NCBI GenBank assembly: GCA_910578575.1 | Contig: CAJTQP010000040.1 | Span: 1 to 20,297, forward strand | Origin: an uncultured Oscillospiraceae bacterium | GTDB taxonomy: Bacteria; Bacillota; Clostridia; Oscillospirales; Oscillospiraceae | Reading direction: 5' to 3' | Length of the DNA stretch: 20,297 nucleotides | Shown: positions 1 to 8,108 of the stretch, one piece after another | Numbering within the stretch: the stretch's first letter is position 1 | Layout of the letters: each line of letters starts with the position of its first letter | Made by a program: the position numbers and the translations under genes | Notes under the pieces: generated by a model | What the model was told of the DNA's origin: nothing | What the model saw: the letters and a program-made list of their open reading frames with translations, nothing else | Databases searched by the model: none

Positions 1-261
1 CTCAGGTCAGCATAAAAGATATCTCCACGCTTTACGCTATTATCCACAAAACTCACACTCCGCCGGAAGGATAGATCCTACGTCACTGAGAGGCAAAGCT
101 CCTATGTAACGCGGTCTCTATGATTCTCCCACGGAGGGGCGGTCTTTATACCCGCAGGCGGGAAAAAACTGCCCTGGCCGGCACGGCGTGCCGTGCCTCT
201 CCCCTCGCACTATCCTATGCCGGAGGGGCTTTTTCGGGAACCCTGTCGCCCAGGGCCTGTT
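1..261. other. Gene-free left edge with GC hairpins
   Basis: I see no convincing gene here; the open frame on plus is antisense to alr and has no recognisable product. The stretch holds a short inverted repeat at 180-197 (GGCACGG, loop CGTG, CCGTGCC). Read on minus, as alr mRNA would be, it is followed about 13 bases later by a run of six T (TTTTTT at 163-168 complement). A GCCCTGG/CCAGGGC pair encloses it, so this could be the alr terminator, but the geometry is loose. A second small hairpin (CCCGC/GCGGG) lies at about 151-162. No mazEF-type genes, which follow alr in Bacillus subtilis, are visible before the window edge. Confidence 0.35.
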
Positions 262-1401
262 TTACAGATAAACCCTGGGAATGCGCTTGGTGATGGTCAC
301 CAGCAATTCATAGGAAATCGTGGCCGGGGGCAGGTTGGCCGCCATCTCTACCGACTGCTCTCCCTTCCCGTCGCTGCCATAGAGGATGGCCACGCTGCCC
401 TCCTCCACGCTCGGAATATCCGTCACATCTACCATACACATGTCCATGCAAACCCGCCCCACAATGGGGGCCTTTTGGCCGTCAAAGAGGACGGTAAGCT
501 CGTTGGAGAAGGCCCGGCGGTAGCCATCCCCATAGCCCGCGGGGATCACCGCCAAGCGGGAGTCCCGCTCCAAGGTGAAGGTCCCCCCATAGCTCACCTG
601 GGCCCCGGCCGGGACCTGGCGGACGGTGCCCACCCGGCTCTTCAATTCCAGCACCGGCTGCAAATCACACAGGCCGGGGTCCATGGACACGTCGGGCAGG
701 TGGCCGTAGAGGACGATGCCCGGCCGCACCATATCCAGATAGGTGGCGGGATAGAGCAGGGTGGCAGCACTGTTGGCGCAGTGGCGCAGGGCGAAGGTGT
801 AGCCCAGAGCCTTTACCTTCTCAATGATGGCCAGGAAGCGGTCGAACTGGACCATGGTGGCCTCCTCGCTGGTGTCGCTCTTGGCAAAGTGGGTGAAGAT
901 GCCCTCCGCCTTTAAGCCGGGGAGCCTCACCGCCTCCAGGATCTCCTGGGCACTGCGGTCCTGGCAGGCCTCCTGGCACAGGAAGCCCAGGCGGGTCATC
1001 CCGGTATCGCACTGGATATGGATGCACAGCTCTCCCCCGCACTTCTGCACTTCAGCAGAGAGGGCTTTTGCGTAGTCCAGGTCATAGCAGGCCTGGGTGA
1101 TGTTGTACTGTACTAACTCCCCGGCGTACAGGGCGGGGGTACAGCCCAGAATCAGAATGGGCAGCTGGATGCCTGCCTCCCGCAGCTCGATGGCCTCGTC
1201 CAGGCAGGCCACCCCCAGGTAGTCCGCCCCCAGCTCCTCCAGCTTCTTGGCCATGGGGACCGCCCCGTGGCCGTAGCCGTCCGCCTTCACCAGGCCCATG
1301 AACTTGGTGCCGTAGGGGGTCAAGTCCCGCAGGGCGTGATAATTGTGGGCCAGCTTCTCCATGGACACCTCGGCCCAGGTCCGTCTCATTTGTGTATTCA
1401 T
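262..1401 (-). CDS. alr: Alanine racemase
   Basis: PLP-dependent racemase converting L-alanine to D-alanine for peptidoglycan precursors, acting in the cytoplasm. The 379-residue product has the usual family length. The PLP-binding lysine sits in VKADGYGHG (Lys39), and the second catalytic base is the tyrosine of SYGGTF (about Tyr271). Conserved GRVCMDMCMVDVT and the C-terminal SYELL/RIPRVY segments are also present, so both the TIM-barrel and the C-terminal beta domain are complete. The ATG lies two bases after the TAG of the upstream lipoprotein gene, so the two are almost certainly co-transcribed. No strong Shine-Dalgarno is visible at this start (AGGA is about 14 bases away), which suggests translational coupling. 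The order nnrD-lipoprotein-alr resembles the Bacillus acpS-ydcC-alr neighbourhood. Confidence 0.96.
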   Translation of the reverse strand: MNTQMRRTWAEVSMEKLAHNYHALRDLTPYGTKFMGLVKADGYGHGAVPMAKKLEELGADYLGVACLDEAIELREAGIQLPILILGCTPALYAGELVQYNITQACYDLDYAKALSAEVQKCGGELCIHIQCDTGMTRLGFLCQEACQDRSAQEILEAVRLPGLKAEGIFTHFAKSDTSEEATMVQFDRFLAIIEKVKALGYTFALRHCANSAATLLYPATYLDMVRPGIVLYGHLPDVSMDPGLCDLQPVLELKSRVGTVRQVPAGAQVSYGGTFTLERDSRLAVIPAGYGDGYRRAFSNELTVLFDGQKAPIVGRVCMDMCMVDVTDIPSVEEGSVAILYGSDGKGEQSVEMAANLPPATISYELLVTITKRIPRVYL

Positions 1402-1403
1402 AG

Positions 1404-2027
1404 CTACTCTTCGGTTCCTTTCTCTAAAGTAGGTTGTATCAAAGCAAAGGAGGTAAAGTCACAGCGCACCACGGTGTAGCCGTCGCTGCGCAGTTCGCCT
1501 TTTCGCAGGCTGTTTCCCTCCTTGTCAAACCAGAGCACCGTCTCCAGTCCCTGGCCGGGGCTGCGGTCCGGCTCCCGGAACACCAGGCGGAGCATCTCCG
1601 TCTCCCCCATGGGCTCGCTGCCGGATTCCGCCAGATAGCCGGTCTGCATGGCGGCGACAAAGGCCGGCAGGGCATCCAGAGGGGAAAGGCCGTCCTGGTT
1701 CAGGGGGCCGGTCTCCAGGGCCACGCCGTCAAACTCCAGGGCGGTCTGCCCTTGGGCGATGTGGGCGGTGATGCCCGCCACCTCCTCCGGGGCAGTGAGC
1801 ACCAGGTTCATGCCGCCGTTGCCGTCGCCGGAAAATTCCACGGTGTATTCATACACCCGCTCTCCATAATCCGCCGTCACCCCCATGGAGCCGGAACAGC
1901 TCTCCATGGAGAGAAAGGCCTCCCGCAGGGCCAGGGTCTGCTGGTTGTCCCCGCTCTCTCCGCCGCAGCCGCACAGGAGTGCGGCGAGAAGCAGGGCTGT
2001 CATTGGTATGCACGTCCATGGTTTCAA
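1404..2027 (-). CDS. LolA-like / YdcC-type lipoprotein
   Basis: Predicted exported lipoprotein of 207 residues. It begins with a TTG codon, chosen because AGGAGG lies 8-9 bases upstream; the first in-frame ATG (codon 9) has no such site and would remove part of the signal peptide. Residues 1-20 form a hydrophobic signal ending in a lipobox (LCG-Cys21). The mature part, with alternating short beta-type segments (YEYTVEFSGDG, GMNLVLTAPEEVAG, ETVLWFDKEGN), resembles the LolA/LppX-type fold described for Firmicutes lipoproteins such as YdcC, which sits beside alr in Bacillus. The fold assignment is inference from pattern and context; substrate and role are unknown. It sits between nnrD (30-base gap) and alr (2-base gap), in one operon. 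Confidence 0.8.
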   Translation of the reverse strand: MKPWTCIPMTALLLAALLCGCGGESGDNQQTLALREAFLSMESCSGSMGVTADYGERVYEYTVEFSGDGNGGMNLVLTAPEEVAGITAHIAQGQTALEFDGVALETGPLNQDGLSPLDALPAFVAAMQTGYLAESGSEPMGETEMLRLVFREPDRSPGQGLETVLWFDKEGNSLRKGELRSDGYTVVRCDFTSFALIQPTLEKGTEE

Positions 2028-2057
2028 AGGACTCCCCTCCTGTTTCCAGTGGGGCCG

Positions 2058-2897
2058 TCAGTCCATGCACAGCTTGATCGCAGCGGGGATACGCGCCAGC
2101 AAGTCCCCAGGGGTCATGCCGTACTCCCCCAGCTCTGCCGCCGCCAGATCCCCTGCCCGTCCGTGGAGCCACACCGCCGCTGGGACGGCCTGCTTGGCCG
2201 GGAGGCCCTGGCCCAGCAGGGACAGGAGCATCCCCGCCAGCACGTCGCCGCTGCCTCCCTTGGCCATGCCGGGGTTGCCGGTGGTGTTGACAAAACTGTC
2301 CCCATCGGGGAAGGCCGTGATGGTCCGATGGCCTTTCAGCACCAAAACGCAGCCGTACTGGCGGGCAAATGCCACCGCGGCACCCTCCCGGTCGGGGCCA
2401 ATGCCCTTCCCCTGCGTCAGCCGGAGAAACTCCCCGTCGTGAGGGGTCAGCACCGTCAGCCGGCCGCGTCTGGCGTCCAGAACATCTATATGTTCACTGA
2501 CGGCGTTTATGCCGTCGGCATCCAGCACCAGAGGGGGCTGGACCTTTTCCACCAGGCGGAGGGTCCGCACATCGCTCTTGCGGCTGCGGCCCAGGCCGGG
2601 GCCGATGAGCACCGCGTCACAGCCGTTCATTTACTCCAACAACGCCGGAAAGGGCGGAACGGGGGCGGGCATGGCCTCCAGGCACTTCCCCGCCAACACC
2701 GGCCAGATTTTCTCCGGCACCGACAGAGACACCAGGCCGGAACCGGTGCGCACCGCCGCCTGGGACGCCAGAGCCGGGGCGCCGGTAAAGCCCACAGCCC
2801 CCGCCAGGATGTGGACCTTGCCAAAGGTCCCCTTGTGGCCGTCGGGGTCCCGTTTGGGCAGGCTTGCGCGGACAAACGCCGCCGTTACCTCTGTCAT
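2058..2897 (-). pseudogene. nnrD: ADP-dependent NAD(P)H-hydrate dehydratase, interrupted by in-frame TAA
   Basis: NnrD (YjeF C-terminal, ribokinase-like fold) repairs damaged NAD(P)H hydrates using ADP. The stand-alone form has about 275-280 residues, as here. The start is the ATG at 2897, preceded by AGGGGGGAGG; an ATG at 2930 lies almost at the expected transcription start and is rejected. N-terminal residues HKGTFGKVHILAG and AVRTGSGLV are intact. At 2631-2633 the frame meets TAA, immediately followed by ATG (2630-2628) in the same frame, after which the family sequence resumes: GCDAVLIGPGLGR, VLDADGIN, LTPHDGEF and GMAKGGSGDVLAG with the catalytic Asp. There is no frameshift, so one codon change accounts for the break. 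GGAG lies three bases before the internal ATG, so termination-reinitiation, readthrough or an assembly error remain possible. It is the first gene of the alr operon. Confidence 0.85.
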
Positions 2898-2938
2898 GGG
2901 CCCTCCCCCCTTTCCAGTCTCCTCAATCATACAGAAAC

Positions 2939-2967
2939 ATTATACTGTTTTCCGTCTTGCTTTTCAA
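2939..2967 (-). promoter_or_regulatory. Promoter of the nnrD-lipoprotein-alr operon
   Basis: On minus: TTGAAA (2967-2962), spacer of 17, then a perfect TATAAT (2944-2939). Transcription would begin about 2932, so the ATG at 2930 would be leaderless and the ATG at 2897 is the better nnrD start. Its -35 overlaps the -35 of the divergent pheST promoter by one base. Confidence 0.82.
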
Positions 2968-2985
2968 GTCTTTCTATGGTATAGT
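2957..2985 (+). promoter_or_regulatory. Promoter of the T-box/pheST operon
   Basis: On plus: TTGCTT (2957-2962), a 17-base spacer, then TATAGT (2980-2985). The predicted start is near 2992, directly upstream of the T-box leader. It is arranged back to back with the nnrD promoter, and the two -35 boxes touch. Confidence 0.75.
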
Positions 2986-2991
2986 AAAAAA

Positions 2992-3261
2992 ATACAAGAA
3001 CTGGCCTTCGGGCCGTGTTGATGCAAGTGCGATGAAGGGGAAAATAACGCAGTGAGGACCTCAGAGAGGGACGGTCAGAGGCTGGAAGCCGTCCTGGACA
3101 ACTCCGCGTTTGGTTCGCCCTGGAGCCCCGGCGGGGAAAGACGCCGGCGGTGGGTCCGCCGTTATCGGGCAAAAATGAAGTGCGCGCAGCCTCTGCGCGA
3201 AATTCGGGTGGTACCGCGGAAGTTTTGCCTTTCGTCCCGTGTTGGGAGGAAAGGCTTTTTT
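2992..3261 (+). promoter_or_regulatory. T-box leader sensing uncharged tRNA-Phe
   Basis: T-box leaders bind cognate tRNA and switch between a terminator and an antiterminator according to aminoacylation. The hallmark T-box TGGTACCGCG is at 3209-3218; the variable base T would pair with the A73 discriminator expected for tRNA-Phe. Upstream, AGAGAGGGACGG near 3063-3074 is the typical 5' part of Stem I. A TTC triplet at 3114-3116, just before a CTGGAGC-type segment, is my best candidate for the phenylalanine specifier; I place it by pattern, not by folding. The terminator half is listed separately. The position directly before pheS agrees with phenylalanine sensing. Confidence 0.93.
3227..3261 (+). 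terminator. T-box leader intrinsic terminator
   Basis: A stem of GCCTTTCGTCCC with GGGAGGAAAGGC around loop GTGTT is followed by TTTTTT. The 5' side lies just after the T-box sequence, so tRNA-stabilised antiterminator formation would prevent this hairpin. Confidence 0.88.
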
Positions 3262-3286
3262 GCGCACAAAAATGGGAGGATACAGG

Positions 3287-4312
3287 ATGAAGGAACAACT
3301 GGAAAAAATCAAACAGGAGGCTTTGGCCGCGCTGACCGCCACCAAGGAGAGCGCCGAGCTGGAGGCCCTGCGGGTGAAATATCTGGGTAAAAAGGGCGAA
3401 CTCACCGCGGTTTTGAAACAGATGGGCAAGCTCTCCGCCGAGGAGCGCCCGGTGATCGGCCAGCTGGCCAACGACGTGCGGGAGCGCCTGGCCGCCGAGA
3501 TCGAGGCCCAGAAGAAAAAGCTGGAGGAGATCCGCCTGGAGGCCCGGCTGAAGGCGGAGGCCCTGGACGTCACCATCCCCGGAAAGCGGCAGAAGCTAGG
3601 CCACCGGCACCCCATGTATATCGCCCTGGATGAGATCAAGGACATCTTCGTGGGTATGGGCTTCACCATTCTGGACGGCCCGGAGGTGGAGCTGGCCTAT
3701 TACAACTTCGACCGCCTCAACGCCGAGGAGGGCCACCCCTCGCGGGATTGGTCCGACACCTTTTACTTTGACCAGGACAGCCGGGTGATGCTCCGCAGCC
3801 AGACCTCCCCCATGCAGGTCCACGCCATGGAGACGAAGCCCCTGCCCATCCGCATCCTGGCCCCTGGCCGGGTGTACCGGAAGGACGAGGTGGACGCCAC
3901 CCACTCCCCCATGTTCCACCAGGTGGAGGGGATGGTCATCGACAAGGGCGTCACCATGGCCGACTTGAAGGGCACCCTCAACGCCGTGATGGAACAGCTC
4001 TACGGCACGGGCACCAAGACCCGCTTCCGTCCCCACCACTTCCCCTTCACCGAGCCCTCCTGCGAGATGGACGTCCAGTGCCACAAGTGCGGCGGCGTGG
4101 GCTGCCCCACCTGCAAGGGCGAGGGTTGGATCGAGGTGTTAGGCGCCGGGATGATCCACCCCAAGGTGTTGGAGATGTCCGGCATCGACCCGGAGGAGTA
4201 TTCCGGCTGGGCCTTTGGTATGGGGCTGGAACGTATGGCCATGCGGCGCTTTAAGATCTCCGACCTGCGGCTGATCTTCGAGAACGACGTGCGCTTCCTG
4301 GAACAATTTTAA
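3287..4312 (+). CDS. pheS: Phenylalanyl-tRNA synthetase alpha subunit
   Basis: Catalytic subunit of the (alpha-beta)2 class II enzyme that charges tRNA-Phe. The start is the ATG at 3287, six bases after GGGAGGA; the frame is open further upstream into the leader, but those codons belong to the terminator. The 341-residue product has an N-terminal coiled-coil tRNA-binding arm (about 1-85), then the catalytic core with HPMYIALDEIKDIF, TSPMQVHAM, GRVYRKDEVDATHSPMFHQVEG (motif 2) and GMGLERMAMRR (motif 3). The FRPHHFPFTEPSCEMDV segment forms the phenylalanine pocket. A CHKCGGVGCPTC insert follows; this Cys pattern occurs in many Firmicutes PheS. It is followed 15 bases later by pheT. Confidence 0.98.
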   Translation: MKEQLEKIKQEALAALTATKESAELEALRVKYLGKKGELTAVLKQMGKLSAEERPVIGQLANDVRERLAAEIEAQKKKLEEIRLEARLKAEALDVTIPGKRQKLGHRHPMYIALDEIKDIFVGMGFTILDGPEVELAYYNFDRLNAEEGHPSRDWSDTFYFDQDSRVMLRSQTSPMQVHAMETKPLPIRILAPGRVYRKDEVDATHSPMFHQVEGMVIDKGVTMADLKGTLNAVMEQLYGTGTKTRFRPHHFPFTEPSCEMDVQCHKCGGVGCPTCKGEGWIEVLGAGMIHPKVLEMSGIDPEEYSGWAFGMGLERMAMRRFKISDLRLIFENDVRFLEQF

Positions 4313-4327
4313 GAGAGGAGAGAGAGT

Positions 4328-6724
4328 ATGCTGCTATCCAGAAAATGGCTGAATGAATTTGTGCCCGTGGACATCAATGACCACGACTTTGCCGAGGCGA
4401 TGACCCTCTCCGGCTCTAAGGTAGAGATCACGGAAGTGGAGGGTGCGGAGGTCTCCAACGTGGTGGTAGGCCGGGTCACGGAAATCAAGCGCCATGAAAA
4501 CTCCGACCACATGTGGATCTGCCAGGTGGACGTAGGCGATGAGACGGTGCAGATCGTCACTGGCGCCCAGAATGTCTCCCAGGGGGACCTGGTCCCCGTG
4601 GCCAAGCACAACAGTACCCTTCCCGGCGACGTCCACATAAAAAAGGGCAAGCTCCGGGGAGAGCCCTCCAACGGGATGCTCTGTTCCTATAAGGAGCTGG
4701 GCATGACGGACAACGACTGGCCCCATAGCATCGTAGACGGGATCTTCCTCCTGGAATCCGACCCGGACCTGAAGGCCCGCGGCTTGAAGCCGGGGGACGA
4801 TATCACCACCGCCATTGGCCTGGACGACCACGTGGTGGAGTTTGAGATCACCCCCAACCGCCCAGACTGCCTCAGCGTCATTGGGCTGGCCCGCGAGGCC
4901 GCCGCCACCTTCCAAAAGCCCCTCACCCTCCAGGAACCCCAGGTGAAGGGGGGCGGGAACGGCAATCTGACGGAGCTGCTGGATGTGGAGACCCCCGCCC
5001 CGGACCTCTGCCCCCGGTATACCGCCCGGATGGTGCGCAACGTGAAGATTGGCCCCTCCCCCCTGTGGCTGCGGGAGCGGCTGCGGGCCTCCGGGGTGCG
5101 TCCCATCAACAACATCGTGGACATCACCAACTATGTGATGCTGGAATACGGCCAGCCCATGCACGCCTTTGACTACCGCTATGTGAAGGGCGGCAAGATC
5201 ATCGTCCGCCGGGCGGAGAACGGCGAGAGCCTCACCACCCTGGACGGCAACGTGCGCCAGTTGAACGACACCATGCTGGTGATTGCCGACGAGACCCGCG
5301 CCGTGGGCCTGGCCGGCATCATGGGCGGCGAGAACAGTGAGATCGTGGAGGACACCGTGGATGTGGTGTTTGAATCCGCCAACTTCAACGGCACCTGCAT
5401 CCGCCGCACCGCCCTGGCCCTGGGGATGCGCACTGAGGCCTCCGCTAAGTTTGAAAAGGGCCTGGACATTTTGAATACCCTTCCCGCCGTCAACCGCGCC
5501 TGCGAGTTGGTGGAGCTGTTGGGGGCCGGTGAGGTCCTGGATGGGGTCATCGACATTTTGAACTTCGTCCCCCAGCCCAAGCAGTTGGCCCTGCGCCCGG
5601 AGAAGATCAACGCCCTGCTGGGAACCCAGGTGGAGGCGGAAGAAATGCGCCGCATCCTGAAAACCCTGGACTTTGGCGTGGAGGGCGACACGGTCACCGT
5701 CCCCTCCTGGCGTGGAGATGTGGAGCACTACTCCGACCTGGCAGAGGAAGTGGCCCGCTTCTACGGCTACAATCAGATCCCCACCACCGCCATGCGGGGG
5801 CTCACCACCCAGGGAGGCTACAGCCGGGAACAGCGCCTGGAACAGGCCTTGGGGACCGCCTGCCGCAGTATGGGCTATGACGAGATCATTACCTACTCCT
5901 TCATCAGTCCAAGCTATTATGACAAGATCCGCCTGCCGGAGGACGCCCCCCAGCGCCAGTCCATGCGCATCTGCAACCCCCTGGGGGAGGACACCTCTAT
6001 CCTGCGCACCACCGTCCTGCCCTCCATGCTGGAAATCCTCTCCCGGAACTACAACTACCGCAACAAGGCCGCCCGCCTCTACGAGCTGGGCCGCACCTAT
6101 TGGGAGCGGGAGGACGGCATGGCCGACGAGCCCAAAATCCTCTCCTTGGGGCAGTACGGCCCGGAGGAAAGCTTCTTCACCCTGAAGGGCACCGTGGAAG
6201 CCCTGCTGGAGAGTATCCGGGGGGCGGACATCTCCTTCGTGGCGGAGCATGACAACCCCTCCTATCACCCTGGCCGCTGCGCCAAGGTCTATGTGGGGGA
6301 GACGAAAATCGGTGTGCTGGGTCAGATCCATCCCCTGGCCGCTGCCAACTACGACGTAGACGCAGAGCTCTACTGCGCAGAGCTGCGCTTTGACGCCCTC
6401 ATGTCCGCCCAGGGAGCTGATCCGGAATACGTCCCTCTGCCCAAGTTCCCCGCTGTGACACGGGATATCGCCGTGCTGGTGGACAGCGACATCACCGTCA
6501 GCGCCCTGGAGGGCTGCATCCGCACTGCCGCCCAGGGACTGTTGAAAGAGGTCGCCCTCTTCGACATTTATACGGGTGCCAACCTCCCCGACGGCAAGAA
6601 ATCCGTGGCGTTCAACCTGGTGCTCCGTTCGGACGAGCGCAGCCTCACCGCCCAGGAGGCCGACGATGAAGTGGCCCTGATTTTGCAGGTCTTGGAAAAG
6701 GACCTTGGCGCTACGCTACGCTAA
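4328..6724 (+). CDS. pheT: Phenylalanyl-tRNA synthetase beta subunit
   Basis: Non-catalytic partner of PheS that carries tRNA-binding and editing modules. The 798 residues are the full family length. An EMAP-like tRNA-binding domain lies at about 40-150, with ENSDHMWICQVDVGDE. The B1 part has FEITPNRPDCLSVIGLARE, and the B3/B4 editing region contains INNIVDITNYVMLEYGQPMHAFD (near 260-280). B5 lies at about 405-480, and the class II-like core follows with YSFISPSYY and NPLGEDTSILRTTVLPSML. A C-terminal ferredoxin-fold anticodon-binding domain (about 705-798) has FPAVTRDIAVLVD. GAGAGGAGAGAGAGT precedes the ATG. It is translated after pheS in the T-box-controlled operon. I see only a T-run after the stop and no clear hairpin, so some readthrough into ireB is possible. 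Confidence 0.98.
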   Translation: MLLSRKWLNEFVPVDINDHDFAEAMTLSGSKVEITEVEGAEVSNVVVGRVTEIKRHENSDHMWICQVDVGDETVQIVTGAQNVSQGDLVPVAKHNSTLPGDVHIKKGKLRGEPSNGMLCSYKELGMTDNDWPHSIVDGIFLLESDPDLKARGLKPGDDITTAIGLDDHVVEFEITPNRPDCLSVIGLAREAAATFQKPLTLQEPQVKGGGNGNLTELLDVETPAPDLCPRYTARMVRNVKIGPSPLWLRERLRASGVRPINNIVDITNYVMLEYGQPMHAFDYRYVKGGKIIVRRAENGESLTTLDGNVRQLNDTMLVIADETRAVGLAGIMGGENSEIVEDTVDVVFESANFNGTCIRRTALALGMRTEASAKFEKGLDILNTLPAVNRACELVELLGAGEVLDGVIDILNFVPQPKQLALRPEKINALLGTQVEAEEMRRILKTLDFGVEGDTVTVPSWRGDVEHYSDLAEEVARFYGYNQIPTTAMRGLTTQGGYSREQRLEQALGTACRSMGYDEIITYSFISPSYYDKIRLPEDAPQRQSMRICNPLGEDTSILRTTVLPSMLEILSRNYNYRNKAARLYELGRTYWEREDGMADEPKILSLGQYGPEESFFTLKGTVEALLESIRGADISFVAEHDNPSYHPGRCAKVYVGETKIGVLGQIHPLAAANYDVDAELYCAELRFDALMSAQGADPEYVPLPKFPAVTRDIAVLVDSDITVSALEGCIRTAAQGLLKEVALFDIYTGANLPDGKKSVAFNLVLRSDERSLTAQEADDEVALILQVLEKDLGATLR

Positions 6725-6753
6725 TTTTTTCCCGGCTTTTCGTCCTTTTCCCC

Positions 6754-6782
6754 TTTACTTTCTTGGGTTGGCGTAGTATGAT
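6754..6782 (+). promoter_or_regulatory. Promoter of ireB
   Basis: TTTACT, a 17-base spacer, then TATGAT on plus, about 42 bases before the ireB start. The -35 is weak but the -10 and spacing are good. Confidence 0.6.
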
Positions 6783-6823
6783 ATGCTTGTTGCAAGTTTT
6801 ATTTCATCATAGGGGGGATCACA

Positions 6824-7072
6824 ATGGATTCTGAATTTACCCGAAAGTTTCAGGTGCCTTTGGAGCGGGACAATGAGATGAAGACTATTTTAATGGCTGT
6901 CTATGACGCCCTGCAAAAGAAGGGGTACAATCCCATCAACCAGATCGTCGGGTATATCCTCTCCGAGGACCCCACCTATATCACCAACTACAACAACGCC
7001 AGAACACTGATTCGGAAGCTGGACCGGGATGAACTGCTCCAGGAGTTGGTCCGGCAGTATCTGTCCAGTTGA
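6824..7072 (+). CDS. ireB: IreB family regulatory phosphoprotein (UPF0297/YrzL)
   Basis: Small 82-residue protein matching the IreB/YrzL family along its whole length, with the signature YDALQKKGYNPINQIVGYILSEDPTYI and a C-terminal RTLIRKLDRDELL helix. In Enterococcus faecalis IreB is a substrate of the PASTA-domain Ser/Thr kinase IreK and influences cell-wall stress and cephalosporin resistance; phosphorylated threonines lie near its N-terminus. Here Thr6 is the only N-terminal candidate. In many Firmicutes the gene is followed by ruvX and a DUF1292 gene; here it stands alone, with its own promoter, convergent to the gene on minus. AGGGGGG lies 6-7 bases before the ATG. Confidence 0.93.
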   Translation: MDSEFTRKFQVPLERDNEMKTILMAVYDALQKKGYNPINQIVGYILSEDPTYITNYNNARTLIRKLDRDELLQELVRQYLSS

Positions 7073-7140
7073 GGACGCAAAAAAGCAGCGTTGCCCCTTT
7101 GGCGGGGAAGCCCTGCTGCATCCTGTAACCTATAAATTAC

Positions 7141-7171
7141 GGGCCGGCGCATCGTCATGTTGCGTCGGCCC
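7141..7171. terminator. Hairpin between convergent genes
   Basis: An 11-bp stem (GGGCCGGCGCA with TGCGTCGGCCC, one G-T pair) and 9-base loop sits between ireB and the coiled-coil gene. Neither side has a proper T-run, so terminator function in either direction is inferred from position. Confidence 0.55.
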
Positions 7172-7210
7172 TATGTTCTGTCTTGTCTCATACTCCCACC
7201 AAGGGAAACG

Positions 7211-7978
7211 TCACGCCTGGATATCTACCCCGGCGGCGGCAGGGGCGGCATCCACCATCTCTGCATGGGCCGCGTATTCCTGGGACACCTGCTCCATAGA
7301 CGGGCCATACTGCTCCGCCAAAGCCTGGCTCTGGGCCCGCAGCTCCATTCGAGTGGCGGCCATCTGGGCCTGCTGGCGGTTGTCGATCTCCGTCTCCCGC
7401 AGATAGCCGGACTCCCGGATCAGGCGCATGGTTTTCCGCCGGGTGAGCTCCTGTTGTAGACTGGCGGACTTTCGGTTCTGTTTCTCCAGCTTGGCCTTAC
7501 GCTGCCGTGCTTTGATCAAATCCTCCCGCTGGAGCTCCCGCTTCTTCTTCCCTGCCCGGCCCACGGCCTTTTGCAGTTGGCGAATGGCGGCTTTGATGCG
7601 CTCAGCGTTCTCACTGTCACTGCGCAGGGCCGCCTGGAAGCGGACGATCTGCCGCTGGGCATAGCTGGCCGCGGCGTTGACCTGGCCTTGGTTCCTGGCG
7701 CGGGCCAGGCGGGCGTATGCCATCATGGCGGTGTCCCCGTATTGGGCGCTGTTTTGCTTGAGTTTTAAGCTGTCCCGCCGCTCCTCAGCCTTTTCCTTGG
7801 CCTGCTGCAACATGTCCTTGAGGTTTTTGATTTCATCCTCTCCCTGCTTGGCAACCGAGGTCACAGTCTGCTCTTGGGTGCTGTTTCCCTCCTGGGTGGA
7901 AGGGGGCGGCTTCTGTTCACTTTTGCTGTGCTGGACCACACCGGTCATGGGCACAGCGGAAACCATTATATCGCTCAT
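7211..7978 (-). CDS. Coiled-coil protein of unknown function
   Basis: I do not recognise a characterised family. The 255-residue product has no signal peptide or membrane segment. Residues 1-45 are low-complexity, rich in Ser, Gln, Pro and Thr. Residues about 46-80 (EDEIKNLKDMLQQAKEKAEERRD) and 130-230 are highly charged and predicted coiled coil. Between them lies a compact block, AMMAYARLARARNQGQVNAAASYAQ followed by IKAAIRQLQKAVGRAGKKKREL, that looks like a conserved helical domain; I believe similar proteins occur in related gut Clostridia, but cannot verify this. The tail is Ala-rich. AGGAGG lies eight bases before the ATG, so translation is likely efficient. It is monocistronic and convergent with ireB. 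I found no good promoter by eye. Confidence 0.75.
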   Translation of the reverse strand: MSDIMVSAVPMTGVVQHSKSEQKPPPSTQEGNSTQEQTVTSVAKQGEDEIKNLKDMLQQAKEKAEERRDSLKLKQNSAQYGDTAMMAYARLARARNQGQVNAAASYAQRQIVRFQAALRSDSENAERIKAAIRQLQKAVGRAGKKKRELQREDLIKARQRKAKLEKQNRKSASLQQELTRRKTMRLIRESGYLRETEIDNRQQAQMAATRMELRAQSQALAEQYGPSMEQVSQEYAAHAEMVDAAPAAAGVDIQA

Positions 7979-8108
7979 ACGCTGTCCCTCCTATCTTAAC
8001 TATCGGCAGCTTCTGGCTGGGACAAAAGCGTCAGAGGAAAATTTTAGGGCGCTGGGTTGTTTTTTTCTCAGATTAGGGCATTTTCGGCAAAATAATTCTA
8101 AAATCTGG

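Noticed and set aside
1434..2984. 516-codon open frame on plus across alr-operon genes
   Set aside because: Antisense to the lipoprotein and nnrD genes, with low-complexity Gln/His/Arg content and no ribosome site or motif.
4334..6331. 665-codon open frame on minus opposite pheT
   Set aside because: His/Gly/Gln/Val-rich product with no domain, lying wholly antisense to pheT; such frames are common in GC-rich genes with strong third-base bias.
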